32,412 bases of DNA from Cupriavidus basilensis OR16 (GCF_000243095.1 NZ_AHJE01000085.1:1-32412); one strand, 5' to 3'. Counted from the first letter of the stretch, positions 1 through 8,768 are shown. Notes: generated from the sequence alone by a model not told the origin. Numbers and translations: made by a program.

Positions 1-877
1 TGCTGTCGTTCGGCCATGCGGCCTTCTTCGGCGGCGCGGGCGTATGCGGCGGGCCGATACCATGAAAGTGTGGGGCGTCACGCCGGAAGCGGGCATGGTG
101 CTGGGGACGCTGGCCGGCGGCCTGACCGGCTACGTGGTGGGGTTGCTGGCGATCCGGCGCCAGGGCATCTATTTCTCGATGATCACGCTGGCGCTGGCGC
201 AGATGCTGTTCTTTGTCTGCCTGCAGGCGCCAGCCACGGGCGGCGAGGATGGCCTGCAGGCGATACCGCGCGGCAAGCTGTTCGGCGTGCTGCCGCTGGC
301 CGACGACCTGACGCTGTACTACGTGGCGCTGGCGGTCATCGTGGCGGCGTTCGCGCTGATCGTGCGCACGGTGCATTCCCCATTTGGCCAGATCCTGAGG
401 GCAATCAAGGAGAACGAGCCGCGCACCATCTCGCTGGGCTATGACACCGACCGCTACAAGCTCATGGCGTTCGTGCTGTCCGCGGCGCTGTCCGGGCTGG
501 CCGGGTCGATCAAGGCGCTGGTGCTGGGCTTTGCCACGCTCACCGACGTGCACTGGTCAATGTCCGGCTCGGTGATCCTGATGACGCTGGTGGGCGGCCT
601 GGGCACGCTATCCGGCCCGCTGGCCGGCGCCTTCGTGGTGGTGGCGCTGGAGACCAGGCTGGGCGCAATCGGCAATTTCCTGGCTTCCGTCACGGGCATC
701 GCGTGGTTCGGTGCACTGGGCGAGTCGGTCACCATGGTGACGGGCGTCATCTTTATCGCCTGTGTCCTGCTGTTCCGCCGGGGCCTTGTAGGCCAGCTGG
801 CGCTGCTGACCGGTAGCCAGGTGTTCGGCCGAAGGCTGCGCGTGCCGCGCGCAGCGGCTAGCCTGAAGCCCGACTAG
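1..877 (+). pseudogene. livM: Branched-chain amino acid ABC transporter permease LivM, 5'-partial and frameshifted
   Basis: Inner-membrane permease of a high-affinity branched-chain amino acid (or related amide/aromatic acid) ABC importer. The start lies outside the window. The hallmark LivM stretch LSFGHAAFFGGAG is read in frame 3 (from base 3), YAA continues in frame 1, and TMKVWGVTPE onward is read in frame 2 to the stop at 875-877. Two extra G bases, near 41 and 50, would explain this: removing both gives a continuous FFGGAG-YAAADTMKVWG. The rest is intact, with several hydrophobic helices and the permease loop FGQILRAIKENEPRTISLGYDTDRYKL that contacts the ATPase. The gene is convergent with the IclR gene, 19 bp apart. 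Either it is a recent pseudogene or the base calls are wrong; an internal start at 62 would give a protein lacking the first helices. Confidence 0.8.
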
Positions 878-896
878 CGACGCGCCACCACCTCGC

Positions 897-1745
897 TCAC
901 AGCCCCTTGGGCAACAACGCCGCCAGCGCTTCCCGCATGGCCCGCGCAATCAGTTGCTGCCGCTCGCGCGGCATGCGGGCCAGCGTGGAGGCCACGCTGA
1001 TGCCCGCCACCGGCTCGCCGTCGGCGGCGTGCACCGCCATGCCCACGGCCAGCACGCCGCTGGTGGCGTGATTGCCGATCACGGACCAGCCGCGCTCGCG
1101 CGTGGCGCGCACCAGGATGTTCATGCGCTCGGGCGTCATGCCGCCATAGTGGCCAAGCGCCGCGGCGTTGGCGGCGATGCATTGCGCCACGTCGTCTTGC
1201 GGCAGCGCTGCCAGCAGGGCCAGCCCGGCGGCGCCGACGCCCAGCGGCTGGCGCGTGCCGACCTGGATGACGAGGATCTGCACCGGGTGAGTCCCGACAT
1301 GGCGCGCGATGCAGTGCGAGATCGCGCCTTCGCGCACGATGGCGAAGGCGGCATCCCCGCAGGCGGCGCTCACGCGGGCCAGCACCGGCTGTAGGCGAGC
1401 CGCCAGGCCATCGGTGGCATGCGGCTGCGCAAGCGCCGACAGGCGCGGCCCCGCCACATAGCGAAAGCGCCCGCGCTGGGCCACGTAGCCGCTTTCCATC
1501 AGGGTAGCCAGCAACCGGTAGACCGTGGCGCGCTCCAGCGCCGCGATGCGGCACAGGTCGACCACGCGCAGGCCTTCGCGGCCGCTGGCCAGCACCGCAT
1601 CCAGCAATTGCAGGCCGCGCCGCAGCGTGCGGCTGCCGCCGTCTTCGGCGGGGTCGGCAGCGTCCGGAAGGGGGCTGAGGACCGCCCTGCCTTTGGAGGA
1701 AACGTCCGGCAGACGGACGTTTTGATTGGCGGTGCGGGCAGGCAT
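897..1745 (-). CDS. IclR-family transcriptional regulator
   Basis: DNA-binding regulator of 282 residues. The N-terminal winged helix (about residues 38-95, with TLRRGLQLLDAVL and ERATVYRLLATL) is followed by the IclR effector domain (about 110-280, with HCIARHVGTHPV and the closing GISVASTLARM segment). The ATG at 1745 is chosen because the open frame further upstream has no homology-like sequence; no in-frame start exists between it and the HTH. It is divergent from the Bug binding-protein gene (start 1848), the usual arrangement for an IclR protein that controls a neighbouring catabolic operon. A 23-bp perfect palindrome lies inside its 5' coding region at 1700-1722. The inducer is unknown, probably the acid or CoA ester handled by the divergent operon. 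Confidence 0.9.
   Translation of the reverse strand: MPARTANQNVRLPDVSSKGRAVLSPLPDAADPAEDGGSRTLRRGLQLLDAVLASGREGLRVVDLCRIAALERATVYRLLATLMESGYVAQRGRFRYVAGPRLSALAQPHATDGLAARLQPVLARVSAACGDAAFAIVREGAISHCIARHVGTHPVQILVIQVGTRQPLGVGAAGLALLAALPQDDVAQCIAANAAALGHYGGMTPERMNILVRATRERGWSVIGNHATSGVLAVGMAVHAADGEPVAGISVASTLARMPRERQQLIARAMREALAALLPKGL
1700..1722. promoter_or_regulatory. 23-bp palindrome, candidate IclR operator
   Basis: Arms AAACGTCCG and CGGACGTTT match perfectly over 9 bp around the 5-nt centre gcaga. It lies about 23 bp inside the IclR coding sequence and about 125 bp upstream of the Bug gene start. IclR proteins bind palindromes near their own and divergent promoters, so this could be an autoregulatory site; that role is inferred. 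Confidence 0.4.
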
Positions 1746-1847
1746 GGGGAAGAATTTCTCGGTCGATGGAAGCCACCCGAAGTATGCCGCAGCGCGGCCA
1801 GAAGGGGGCCCGCGACGGCATGGCACCGCCAATCAGGAGACAAACCA

Positions 1848-2849
1848 ATGACCTTGCACAATGCACCGCGCCGACGCCTGCTGGCGTTCGCGGCGGCCTT
1901 AGCCTGCAGCCTCGCGCTGCCTCTCAATGCGCAACCCGCCGCCCAGCCCGCCGCCTGGCCCACCAAGCCCATCAAGCTCGTGGTTGGCTACTCCGCCGGC
2001 GGCGCCACCGACGTGATCGCGCGCATCGTCGCGCTCAAGCTGGGCGAGCAGCTGGGCCAGCCGATGGTGGTGGACAACCGGGCGGGCGCCAACAGTAACG
2101 TGGGTGCGGAGGTCGTGGCCAAGTCCGCGCCCGATGGCTACACGCTCTACGTCTACACCATCGCCAACACCATCAACGCGTCGCTGTACGACAAGCTTGG
2201 CTACGACCCGCAGAAGGACTTCGAGCCCATCGGGCTGATCGCCAGGATTCCCAACATCCTGGTGGTGAACCCCAAGCTGCCGGTGAAGACCCTGGCCGAC
2301 TACATCCGCTTTGCCAAGGAGTCGCGGGACGGTATCACCTTTGCCTCGTCGGGCAGCGGCTCGTCCATCCACCTGTCGGGCGAGATGTTCAAGATGCAGG
2401 CCCGGCTGAACATGCTGCACATCCCGTATCGGGGCAGCGCGCCGGCGGTGACCGACCTGCTGGGTGGGCAGGTGCAATCGATGTTCGACAACACGCCTTC
2501 GGCACTGCCGCACGTGAAGGCGGGGCGGCTGCGCGCCATTGCCATCACCAGCGCCCAGCGCTCGCCGCTGCTGCCCGATGTGCCGACCGTTGCCGAGTCG
2601 GGCTTTCCCGGCTTTGACGTGCAATCGTGGTTCAGCCTGGCCGCGCCCGCCGGCACGCCGCGGCCGGTGATCGAGCGCCTGAATTCCGCCCTCAACAAGG
2701 TGTTGGCCGCGCCAGACGTGCGCCAGCGCCTGCAGGACCTGGCGGCCACCCCCGAGCCCGGCACACCCGAGCAATTGCGCCGCCTGATCGCGGCGGAAAC
2801 CAAGCGCTGGCACGACGTGGTGAAACAGTCCGGCGCCAAGGCCGAATAA
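1848..2849 (+). CDS. Bug/TctC family tripartite tricarboxylate transporter substrate-binding protein
   Basis: Periplasmic solute receptor of 333 residues. Residues 1-30 form a signal peptide (basic start, then LLAFAAALACSLALPLNAQ). The mature protein begins with WPTKPIKLVVGYSAGGATDVIAR, the Bug family opening whose glycine-rich loop and Asp hold a carboxylate. PDGYTLYVYT, the HIPYRGSAPAVTDLLGGQVQ segment and GTPRPVIERLN are further family landmarks. The start at 1848 follows a CAGGAGA ribosome binding site (1834-1840). No TctA or TctB membrane genes are near, as is common for Bug proteins in Burkholderiales. It heads an operon with a CoA ligase, a citryl-CoA-lyase-like protein and an SDR, which suggests it captures the organic acid they process. 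Confidence 0.92.
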   Translation: MTLHNAPRRRLLAFAAALACSLALPLNAQPAAQPAAWPTKPIKLVVGYSAGGATDVIARIVALKLGEQLGQPMVVDNRAGANSNVGAEVVAKSAPDGYTLYVYTIANTINASLYDKLGYDPQKDFEPIGLIARIPNILVVNPKLPVKTLADYIRFAKESRDGITFASSGSGSSIHLSGEMFKMQARLNMLHIPYRGSAPAVTDLLGGQVQSMFDNTPSALPHVKAGRLRAIAITSAQRSPLLPDVPTVAESGFPGFDVQSWFSLAAPAGTPRPVIERLNSALNKVLAAPDVRQRLQDLAATPEPGTPEQLRRLIAAETKRWHDVVKQSGAKAE

Positions 2850-2871
2850 GAAACAAGGAGCGTTGCCTACC

Positions 2872-4425
2872 ATGTACCCGATCGATTTCTTCTGGCGCGC
2901 CGCGGCGCGCTGGCCCGGCAACATTGCCATCGACGCCCCCGAGGGCGCGATCCGCTACGACGCCCTGGCCGCCCAGGTAGCCGCGCTGGCCACGGCGCTC
3001 AATGCGCTCGACGGCACCCTGCAAAGCCGCGTGGGGATCTGCGCCAGGAACAGCGCCGAGCACATCGTCGCGCTGCTGGCGGTGCTGGCCTGCGGCAAGG
3101 TCTGGGTGCCGCTGAACCCCAAGAGCACCCGGCCTGAGATCCGCCGCATCATCGACGCTACCGAGCCCTCCATCCTGGTGATCGACGTGGCCTGCGCCGA
3201 CCTGTTGGAGGGCGCGGCGGGCGCGCGTATCTACAGCGGCTCGCCGCCGGCCGGGGAGATGTCGGTGGCCGCGCTGATCGCGCGGCATGCCGGCGCGTTG
3301 CGCCCGGCCTTTGCGCTGCCGGAGAATGCCACGCAGGCCATCAAGTTCACCGGCGGCACCACCGGCGCGCCCAAGGGCGTGATGCAGCCGTACCGCGCCT
3401 GGATGACCAACGTCTCCAACCAGATCCACGCCTGGGGCTTTGACGAGCACGAGCGCTACATCGTGGCCGCGCCGATCACGCATGGCACGTCGACCTACCT
3501 GCTGCCCATCCTGGCGCAGGGCGGCTGCCACGTGGTGCTGGCCGAAGCCGGCGCCGAGGCGGTGCGCGCCGCGTTTCGCGAGCGCGGCGGCACCGTGTGT
3601 TTCATGCCGCCCACGCTGGTCTACATGCTGATGGCGCTGCCCGGTGCCGCGCGCGCGGACTTTCCCTGCCTGCGCCGCCTGATCTACGGCGGCGCGCCGA
3701 TGCCGCCCGAGAAGATCCGCGAGGTGCGCGACTTTTTCGGCCCGGTGCTAGGCACCACCTATGGGCAGACGGAGGCGCCCCAAAGCCTCACGGTGATGCG
3801 CCCCGCGGATTTCGAGGACGAGCGCAACTGGGCCGCCGTGGGCCTGCCCACCTGGTTCAGCGACGTTGCCATCATGGCCCCTGATGGCCGCCTGCTGCCC
3901 CCGGGCGAAGTCGGCGAGGTGGTGGCGCGCGGCGACCTGGTGATGAGTGGCTACTGGCGCCTGCCGGAGAAATCCGCCGAGACGCTGGTGGACGGCTGGC
4001 TGCACACGGGCGACCGCGGCCTGATCGACGAACGCGGCTACCTGTATCTCAAGGACCGGCTCAAGGACATGGTCATCACCGGCGGCTTCAACGTCTATCC
4101 GGTGGATGTGGAGAACGCGCTGGGCCAGCACCCCGCGGTGCACGAATGCACGGTGTTCGGCGTGCCCGACGAGAAATGGGGCGAGGCGGTGCAGGCCGCC
4201 GTGCAGCTGCGCCCCGGCCAGCATGCCACCGAAGGCGAGCTGATCGCCTTTGTGCGCGAGCGCCTTGGCCCGGTGCAAACGCCCAAGCGCATCCATTTCC
4301 ATGCGAGCCTGCCGCGCTCCGCCGTGGGCAAGGTACTCAAGACCGCCGTGCGCGATCGCGCCATTGCCCCTTCAGCGCCTGAGGCCCCGACCGCTGCCAA
4401 CCAATCCACTGGGAACCAATCATGA
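2872..4425 (+). CDS. AMP-dependent acyl-CoA synthetase/ligase
   Basis: Adenylate-forming enzyme of 517 residues that activates a carboxylic acid with ATP and couples it to CoA. Motifs in order: the phosphate-binding loop FTGGTTGAPKG (about residue 160), the AMP-binding YGQTEAP (about 297), LHTGDRG (about 378), the hinge region LKDRLKDMVITGGFNVYP, and the C-terminal catalytic lysine segment PRSAVGKVLK (about 482-491). All key residues are present. The ATG at 2872 is preferred over the TTG at 2863 because AAGGAG at 2855-2860 is well spaced only for the ATG. It lies 22 bp after the Bug gene, and its stop overlaps the next start (ATGA at 4422). The acid substrate cannot be named; the context suggests a citrate-like or other hydroxy acid. 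Confidence 0.93.
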   Translation: MYPIDFFWRAAARWPGNIAIDAPEGAIRYDALAAQVAALATALNALDGTLQSRVGICARNSAEHIVALLAVLACGKVWVPLNPKSTRPEIRRIIDATEPSILVIDVACADLLEGAAGARIYSGSPPAGEMSVAALIARHAGALRPAFALPENATQAIKFTGGTTGAPKGVMQPYRAWMTNVSNQIHAWGFDEHERYIVAAPITHGTSTYLLPILAQGGCHVVLAEAGAEAVRAAFRERGGTVCFMPPTLVYMLMALPGAARADFPCLRRLIYGGAPMPPEKIREVRDFFGPVLGTTYGQTEAPQSLTVMRPADFEDERNWAAVGLPTWFSDVAIMAPDGRLLPPGEVGEVVARGDLVMSGYWRLPEKSAETLVDGWLHTGDRGLIDERGYLYLKDRLKDMVITGGFNVYPVDVENALGQHPAVHECTVFGVPDEKWGEAVQAAVQLRPGQHATEGELIAFVRERLGPVQTPKRIHFHASLPRSAVGKVLKTAVRDRAIAPSAPEAPTAANQSTGNQS

Positions 4426-5219
4426 CTTCCTCCGCTTCCTCCAAGCCCGTTACCCGCCTTTGCACCCACACCCTCACCAGCCTGCATTACCGCGATGCTG
4501 ACCTGGTTGAGGACCTGATGGGCAAGAAGACCTTCACCGAGGTCATGCTCATGCAGATCCTGGGCCGCGAGCCGCGCCCGGTGGACCTGCGTATCACCGA
4601 CGTGGTGCTGATCGTGCTGATGGAGCACGGCCTCACGCCCAGCGCCATCGCCACGCGGCTGATCTACATGAGCGCGCCCGAGAACCTGCAGGGCGCCGTG
4701 TCGGCCGGCTTGCTGGCGGTGGGCAGCTCCTTCGTCGGCACCATGGAGAACTGCGCGCAACTGCTCGACCGCATCAGCGCCGCCGCCGATCCCGATGCCG
4801 AGGCCATGGAGATCGCGCGCCACTACAAGTCGATCAAGAGCCATGTGCCCGGCTTTGGCCACCACTTGCACAAGCCGGTGGACCCGCGCGCCTACAAGCT
4901 GCTGGAAATGGGGCGCGCCGAGCCGGACCTTGCCGGTGACAAGATCCGCGCGCTGGAGCGCCTGTCCAGCGCGGTGGATGCCGTGGCCGGCCGGCCCATC
5001 ACCATCAACGCCACCGGCGCCGTGGCCGCCTTGCTGGGTGAGCTGGGCGTGCCCACGGCCGTGATGCGAGGCTTTGCCGTGATCTCGCGCGCGGCCGGGC
5101 TGGTGGCGCACATTGTCGAAGAACAGCAAAGCCCCTCGGGACGCTTTATCTGGGACACGATCGAGCACGCGATTCCTTACGTGGGCGAAGGCGGGCATCG
5201 GCCAGGGGAGGGCGCGTGA
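4422..5219 (+). CDS. Citryl-CoA lyase / short citrate-synthase-like protein
   Basis: Protein of 265 residues that matches the compact citrate synthase-fold proteins annotated as citryl-CoA lyase (citryl-CoA to acetyl-CoA plus oxaloacetate). Visible landmarks are the first catalytic histidine region LMEHGLTPS, the second histidine region VPGFGHHLHKPVDPRA, and the segment TINATGAVAALLGELGVP followed by RGFAVISRAAGLVAHI, typical of this branch and of the ATP-citrate lyase C terminus. The canonical third catalytic Asp of citrate synthase is not obvious. The start overlaps the ligase stop (ATGA), implying translational coupling, so the likely substrate is the CoA thioester made by the ligase. The next gene starts 1 bp after its stop. 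Function as a C-C lyase is well supported; the exact thioester is inferred. Confidence 0.85.
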   Translation: MTSSASSKPVTRLCTHTLTSLHYRDADLVEDLMGKKTFTEVMLMQILGREPRPVDLRITDVVLIVLMEHGLTPSAIATRLIYMSAPENLQGAVSAGLLAVGSSFVGTMENCAQLLDRISAAADPDAEAMEIARHYKSIKSHVPGFGHHLHKPVDPRAYKLLEMGRAEPDLAGDKIRALERLSSAVDAVAGRPITINATGAVAALLGELGVPTAVMRGFAVISRAAGLVAHIVEEQQSPSGRFIWDTIEHAIPYVGEGGHRPGEGA

Positions 5220-5220
5220 A

Positions 5221-6019
5221 ATGACGGGCACATCGAACCCGGGCGAAAACCCGGCTGGCGCGGCGCGCCCGCACGCATTGCCGCTCGATCTCTCGGGCCG
5301 CACGGTCTTTGTCGCCGGTGCGGGCTCCGCGGGACCGGGCTGGAGCATCGGCCGCGCGGCCAGCGTGACCTACGCGCGCCTGGGCGCGCAGGTGTGCGTG
5401 GTGGATCGCGATGCGGCCTCGGCCGAAGAAACCACGGCGCTGATCCGGGCCGAAGGTGGCATCGCGCAGACGTTCACGGGCGATGTGTCAGTGGAGGCCG
5501 AAGTCGTGCGGCTCTTTGCCGCGGCGCGCGAGTGCTTCGGCATGGTGGACGTGCTGCATCACAACGTGGGCATCGGCAAGACCGGTGGCCCGATGGAAAC
5601 CAGCGCGGACGACCTGGACCGCATCCACGCCGTCAACGTGCGCAGCCTGCTGCTGGCCAGCCAGCGCCGGCATGCGCTACGTGGGCTATCCGCACCTGGC
5701 CTACAGCGTGACCAAGGCCGCCGTGACGCAGTTCACGCGCATGCTGGCGCAGCAATATGCGGCGCATGGCGTGCGTGCCAACACCGTGGTGCCGGGGCTG
5801 ATCGACACGCCGCGCATTGCCACCACGGTGGCGAAGATGTTCTCCGGCACAAGCCTGGACGAGGCACGGCGGGCGCGTGCCGCGCAAGTGCCGATGGGCC
5901 GCATGGGCAGTGCATGGGACGTGGCCCACGCCTGCGCCTTCCTGGCCTCCGACGCGGCGGCCTATGTCACCGGCACGGAGCTGGTGGTGGATGGCGGCAT
6001 CACCGGGAAATTCGTGTGA
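5221..6019 (+). pseudogene. Short-chain dehydrogenase/reductase (SDR) with an internal out-of-frame deletion
   Basis: NAD(P)-dependent oxidoreductase remnant, last gene of the ligase operon. The first part (5221 to about 5664) reads a Rossmann opening GRTVFVAGAGSAGPGWSIGRA, a DVS acidic site and the HHNVG strand, ending at NVRSLLLASQ. The protein resumes in another frame at about 5666 with AGMRYVGYPHLAYSVTKAAV, which holds the catalytic YxxxK, and ends VTGTELVVDGGITGKFV. Compared with the family, about 20 residues are missing at the junction, including the strand with the catalytic serine. The deletion is therefore about 60 bp and not a multiple of three. A tight 1-bp gap to the preceding gene and a GGGGAGGG ribosome binding site show it was once part of the operon. 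It cannot give an active SDR as written. Confidence 0.85.
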
Positions 6020-6095
6020 CACGCAATCCGTTGTCCCTATACGCGGTAATCCGGCCTGACCGGGGCTTGACTGGCAAAGGACCAGTAAAATAGCC

Positions 6096-6115
6096 GGCTA
6101 AGGGTGGCTAAGGGT
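6096..6115 (+). repeat. 10-bp tandem duplication at the polB 5' end
   Basis: GGCTAAGGGT occurs twice back to back (6096-6105, 6106-6115). The GTG at 6104-6106, the furthest upstream possible polB start, exists only because of the copy junction, which argues against its being the ancestral start. Confidence 0.8.
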
Positions 6116-6130
6116 TTTCAAAGGCGGCAG

Positions 6131-8506
6131 GTGGCTCAACGACAACAGGGTTTTCTTCTGACTCGGCATTGGCGCGATACGGCTGCCGGGACGGAAGTCG
6201 AGTTCTGGCTGGCAACCGACAGTGGCCCTCAGCATATCCGCCTGGCGCCTCAGCCCTCGGTGGCGTTTATCCCCGCCGAGCAGCGCGCGGCCGCCGAGGC
6301 GGTCTTGCGTGGCGAGCGCAATGTGGAACTGCGCGAACTGCCCCTGGCCGATTTTCATCGCCGCCCGGTGCTGGGGCTGTATTGCCAGCACTATCGCCAG
6401 CTCTCCAAGCTGGAGAAGCTGCTGAAGGAGGCCGGCGTCAGCGTCTACGAAGCCGATATCCGCCCCCCGGAGCGCTACCTGATGGAGCGCTTCATCACCG
6501 CGCCCGCCTGGTTTGCCGGCGAGCCCAACGCGGCCAACAGCGGGGGCCCCCTGCTCAACAGCCAGATGAAGCCAGGGCCAGCCTATCGGCCGACGCTGAA
6601 GCTGGCGTCGCTGGACATCGAAACCACCGCGCACGGCGACCTGTACTCCATCGCGCTGGAAGGCTGCGGGCAGCGCCAGGTGTATATGCTCGGCCCGCCC
6701 AACGGCGCCGATACGCCGCTGGACTTCGACCTGGAGTACTGCGCAAGCCACCCGCTGATGCTGCAAAAGCTCAACCAATGGCTGGCGCAGCATGATCCCG
6801 ACGCCATCATTGGCTGGAACGTGGTGCAGTTCGACTTGCGCGTGTTGCAGAAGCACGCGGATCGTTACCAGGTCCCGCTGCTGTTTGGCCGGGGCGGCAA
6901 TGTGCTGGAGTGGCGCGAGCACGGATTCAAGGAGAACCATTTCTTTGCCTCCGCTGCCGGCCGCCTGATCATCGACGGCATTGAGGCGCTGCGGTCCGCC
7001 ACCTGGAATTTCCCTTCCTTCAGCCTGGAGAGCGTGGCGCAGGCGCTGCTGGGCGAGGGCAAGTCCATCGACAACCCGTATCAGCGGATGGCGGAGATCG
7101 ACCGCCGCTTCGCCGAAGACAAGCCGGCGCTGGCGCGCTACAACCTCAAGGACTGTGAGCTGGTGACCCGGATCTTTGCCAAGACCGAGTTGCTGACCTT
7201 CCTGCTGGAGCGGGCCGCCGTCACGGGATTGCCAGCCGACCGCAGCGGCGGCAGCGTGGCCGCCTTCACGCACCTGTACATGCCCCTGATGCATCGCCAG
7301 GGCTATGTCGCCCCGAACCTGGGCGAGGTGCCGCAGGGCGCCAGCCCCGGCGGCTTTGTCATGGATTCGCGGCCCGGGCTGTACGATTCCGTGCTGGTGC
7401 TGGACTACAAGAGCCTGTACCCGTCCATCATCCGCACCTTTCTGATCGATCCGCTCGGGCTGGTGGAAGGGCTGCGGGATCCGTCCGACGAAAGCTCGGT
7501 GCCGGGATTTCGCGGCGCGCGCTTCTCGCGCACCCAGCATTGCCTGCCGGCCATTGTCAAGCAGATCTGGCAAGGCCGGGAGGCCGCCAAGCGCGAGGGG
7601 AACAAGCCCTTGTCGCAGGCCCTGAAGATCATCATGAATGCGTTCTATGGGGTGCTCGGGTCCAGCGTCTGCCGCTTTTTCGATCCTCGCCTGGCATCGT
7701 CGATCACCATGCGGGGCCACGAAATCATGCACCGCACGCGCGAGCTGATCGAGGCGCAGGGCTACCAGGTGATCTATGGCGATACCGATTCGACCTTTGT
7801 CTGGCTGAAGCAGCCGCATGCGGAGGAGGATGCCGACAGGATTGGCCGCATGCTTGTCCTGCAAGTGAACCAGTGGTGGCAGCAGCATCTGCAGCAGCAG
7901 TACGGGCTGGAGAGCGCGCTTGAGTTGCAGTACGAGACCCACTATCGCCGCTTCCTGATGCCGACCGTGCGCGGAGCAGAGCAGGGCAGCAAGAAGCGCT
8001 ATGCGGGGCTGGTCGCCAAGGCGGACGGCAGCGAGGAGATGGTCTACAAGGGCCTGGAAACGGTACGCACGGACTGGACACCCCTGGCCCAGCAGTTCCA
8101 GCAAGAGCTTTATCAACGCGTGTTCAAGAAGCAGCCGTACCGGGAATACGTGCAGGACTACGTCCGCCGCACCATGAGCGGCGAGTTCGACGCGCACCTG
8201 GTCTACCGCAAACGGCTGCGCCGCACGCTCGAAGACTATCAGCGCAACGTGCCGCCGCACGTGCGCGCGGCCCGTATCGCCGATGCGTTCAACCTGGAGG
8301 CGGGGCGGCCGTTGCAATACCAGAACGGCGGCTGGATCAGCTACGTGATGACGGTGGCCGGCCCGGAGCCGCTGGAAACCCGGCGCTCGCCCATCGACTA
8401 CGACCACTACCTCACACGCCAGTTGCAGCCGGTGGCCGACGCCATCCTGCCCTTCCTGGACGATGCATTCGAGACGCTGGTGACGGGGCAGAAAGCGTTG
8501 TTTTGA
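6131..8506 (+). CDS. polB: DNA polymerase II (family B)
   Basis: Replicative-repair polymerase with proofreading, used in restart and translesion synthesis; 791 residues, close to the 783 of E. coli Pol II. The exonuclease motifs are ExoI DIETTAHG (Asp about 162), ExoII GWNVVQFDLRVL and ExoIII YNLKDCELV. The polymerase motifs are A, DYKSLYPSI (about 425); B, KIIMNAFYG (about 499); and C, YGDTDST (Asp about 551 and 553). All catalytic acids are present, so it looks active. The start is a GTG at 6131 with AAAGG six bases upstream; a GTG at 6104 in the same frame is possible but is created by a tandem duplication and has no spaced ribosome binding site. No clear LexA box is visible upstream. It stands alone between the SDR remnant and gene debris. 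Confidence 0.95.
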   Translation: MAQRQQGFLLTRHWRDTAAGTEVEFWLATDSGPQHIRLAPQPSVAFIPAEQRAAAEAVLRGERNVELRELPLADFHRRPVLGLYCQHYRQLSKLEKLLKEAGVSVYEADIRPPERYLMERFITAPAWFAGEPNAANSGGPLLNSQMKPGPAYRPTLKLASLDIETTAHGDLYSIALEGCGQRQVYMLGPPNGADTPLDFDLEYCASHPLMLQKLNQWLAQHDPDAIIGWNVVQFDLRVLQKHADRYQVPLLFGRGGNVLEWREHGFKENHFFASAAGRLIIDGIEALRSATWNFPSFSLESVAQALLGEGKSIDNPYQRMAEIDRRFAEDKPALARYNLKDCELVTRIFAKTELLTFLLERAAVTGLPADRSGGSVAAFTHLYMPLMHRQGYVAPNLGEVPQGASPGGFVMDSRPGLYDSVLVLDYKSLYPSIIRTFLIDPLGLVEGLRDPSDESSVPGFRGARFSRTQHCLPAIVKQIWQGREAAKREGNKPLSQALKIIMNAFYGVLGSSVCRFFDPRLASSITMRGHEIMHRTRELIEAQGYQVIYGDTDSTFVWLKQPHAEEDADRIGRMLVLQVNQWWQQHLQQQYGLESALELQYETHYRRFLMPTVRGAEQGSKKRYAGLVAKADGSEEMVYKGLETVRTDWTPLAQQFQQELYQRVFKKQPYREYVQDYVRRTMSGEFDAHLVYRKRLRRTLEDYQRNVPPHVRAARIADAFNLEAGRPLQYQNGGWISYVMTVAGPEPLETRRSPIDYDHYLTRQLQPVADAILPFLDDAFETLVTGQKALF

Positions 8507-8603
8507 CGGGGCCACCGGCGCCAGCGTTCATTCAAGGCTAAACGTGGGCGGCAAGCGTCCAATGCAGCAGTTCGTCGGTAAGCACAGGCAGGCTTAGCGC
8601 CTT

Positions 8604-8768
8604 CTATCGGATCTTGATGACAACCTTACCCCGTGCACGTCCTGTCTCTACGTAAGCCAAAGCCTCTTTGGTTGACTCGAACGGGAACACCCGGTCAATC
8701 ACGGGCCTGATCGCGCCTGCGTCGATGAGGGTGGCGATCTGGCCTAGTTGGTCTGCGCTGGCACGCAT
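8604..8768 (-). pseudogene. C-terminal remnant of a zinc-type alcohol dehydrogenase / quinone oxidoreductase
   Basis: On the minus strand a 54-codon frame runs from MRASADQLGQIATLIDAGAI through RPVIDRVFPFE to GRARGKVVIKIR and a TAG stop. This is the unmistakable last quarter of an MDR-family NAD(P)H oxidoreductase. In-frame sequence upstream of codon 1 reaches a TGA within five codons, and the cofactor-binding domain is absent. The remaining gene has been lost, probably at a junction near 8768. It sits in the 345-bp stretch between polB and the next gene, in which nothing else was recognised. Confidence 0.75.

Noticed and set aside
1419..1847. Long N-terminal extension of the first Bug protein
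   Set aside because: The signal peptide and ribosome binding site place the start at 1848; the extension is antisense to the IclR gene.
2863..2871. TTG start for the CoA ligase
   Set aside because: The ribosome binding site is too close for it; the ATG at 2872 has proper spacing.
6071..6085. CTGG-N7-CCAG as a LexA box before polB
   Set aside because: It does not fit the CTGT-N8-ACAG pattern, and a -10/-35 pair with usual spacing was not found around it.
6098..8515. 805-residue open frame on the minus strand across polB
   Set aside because: It mirrors polB codon by codon, has no recognisable domain and is a GC-rich antisense shadow; all family B motifs lie on the plus strand.
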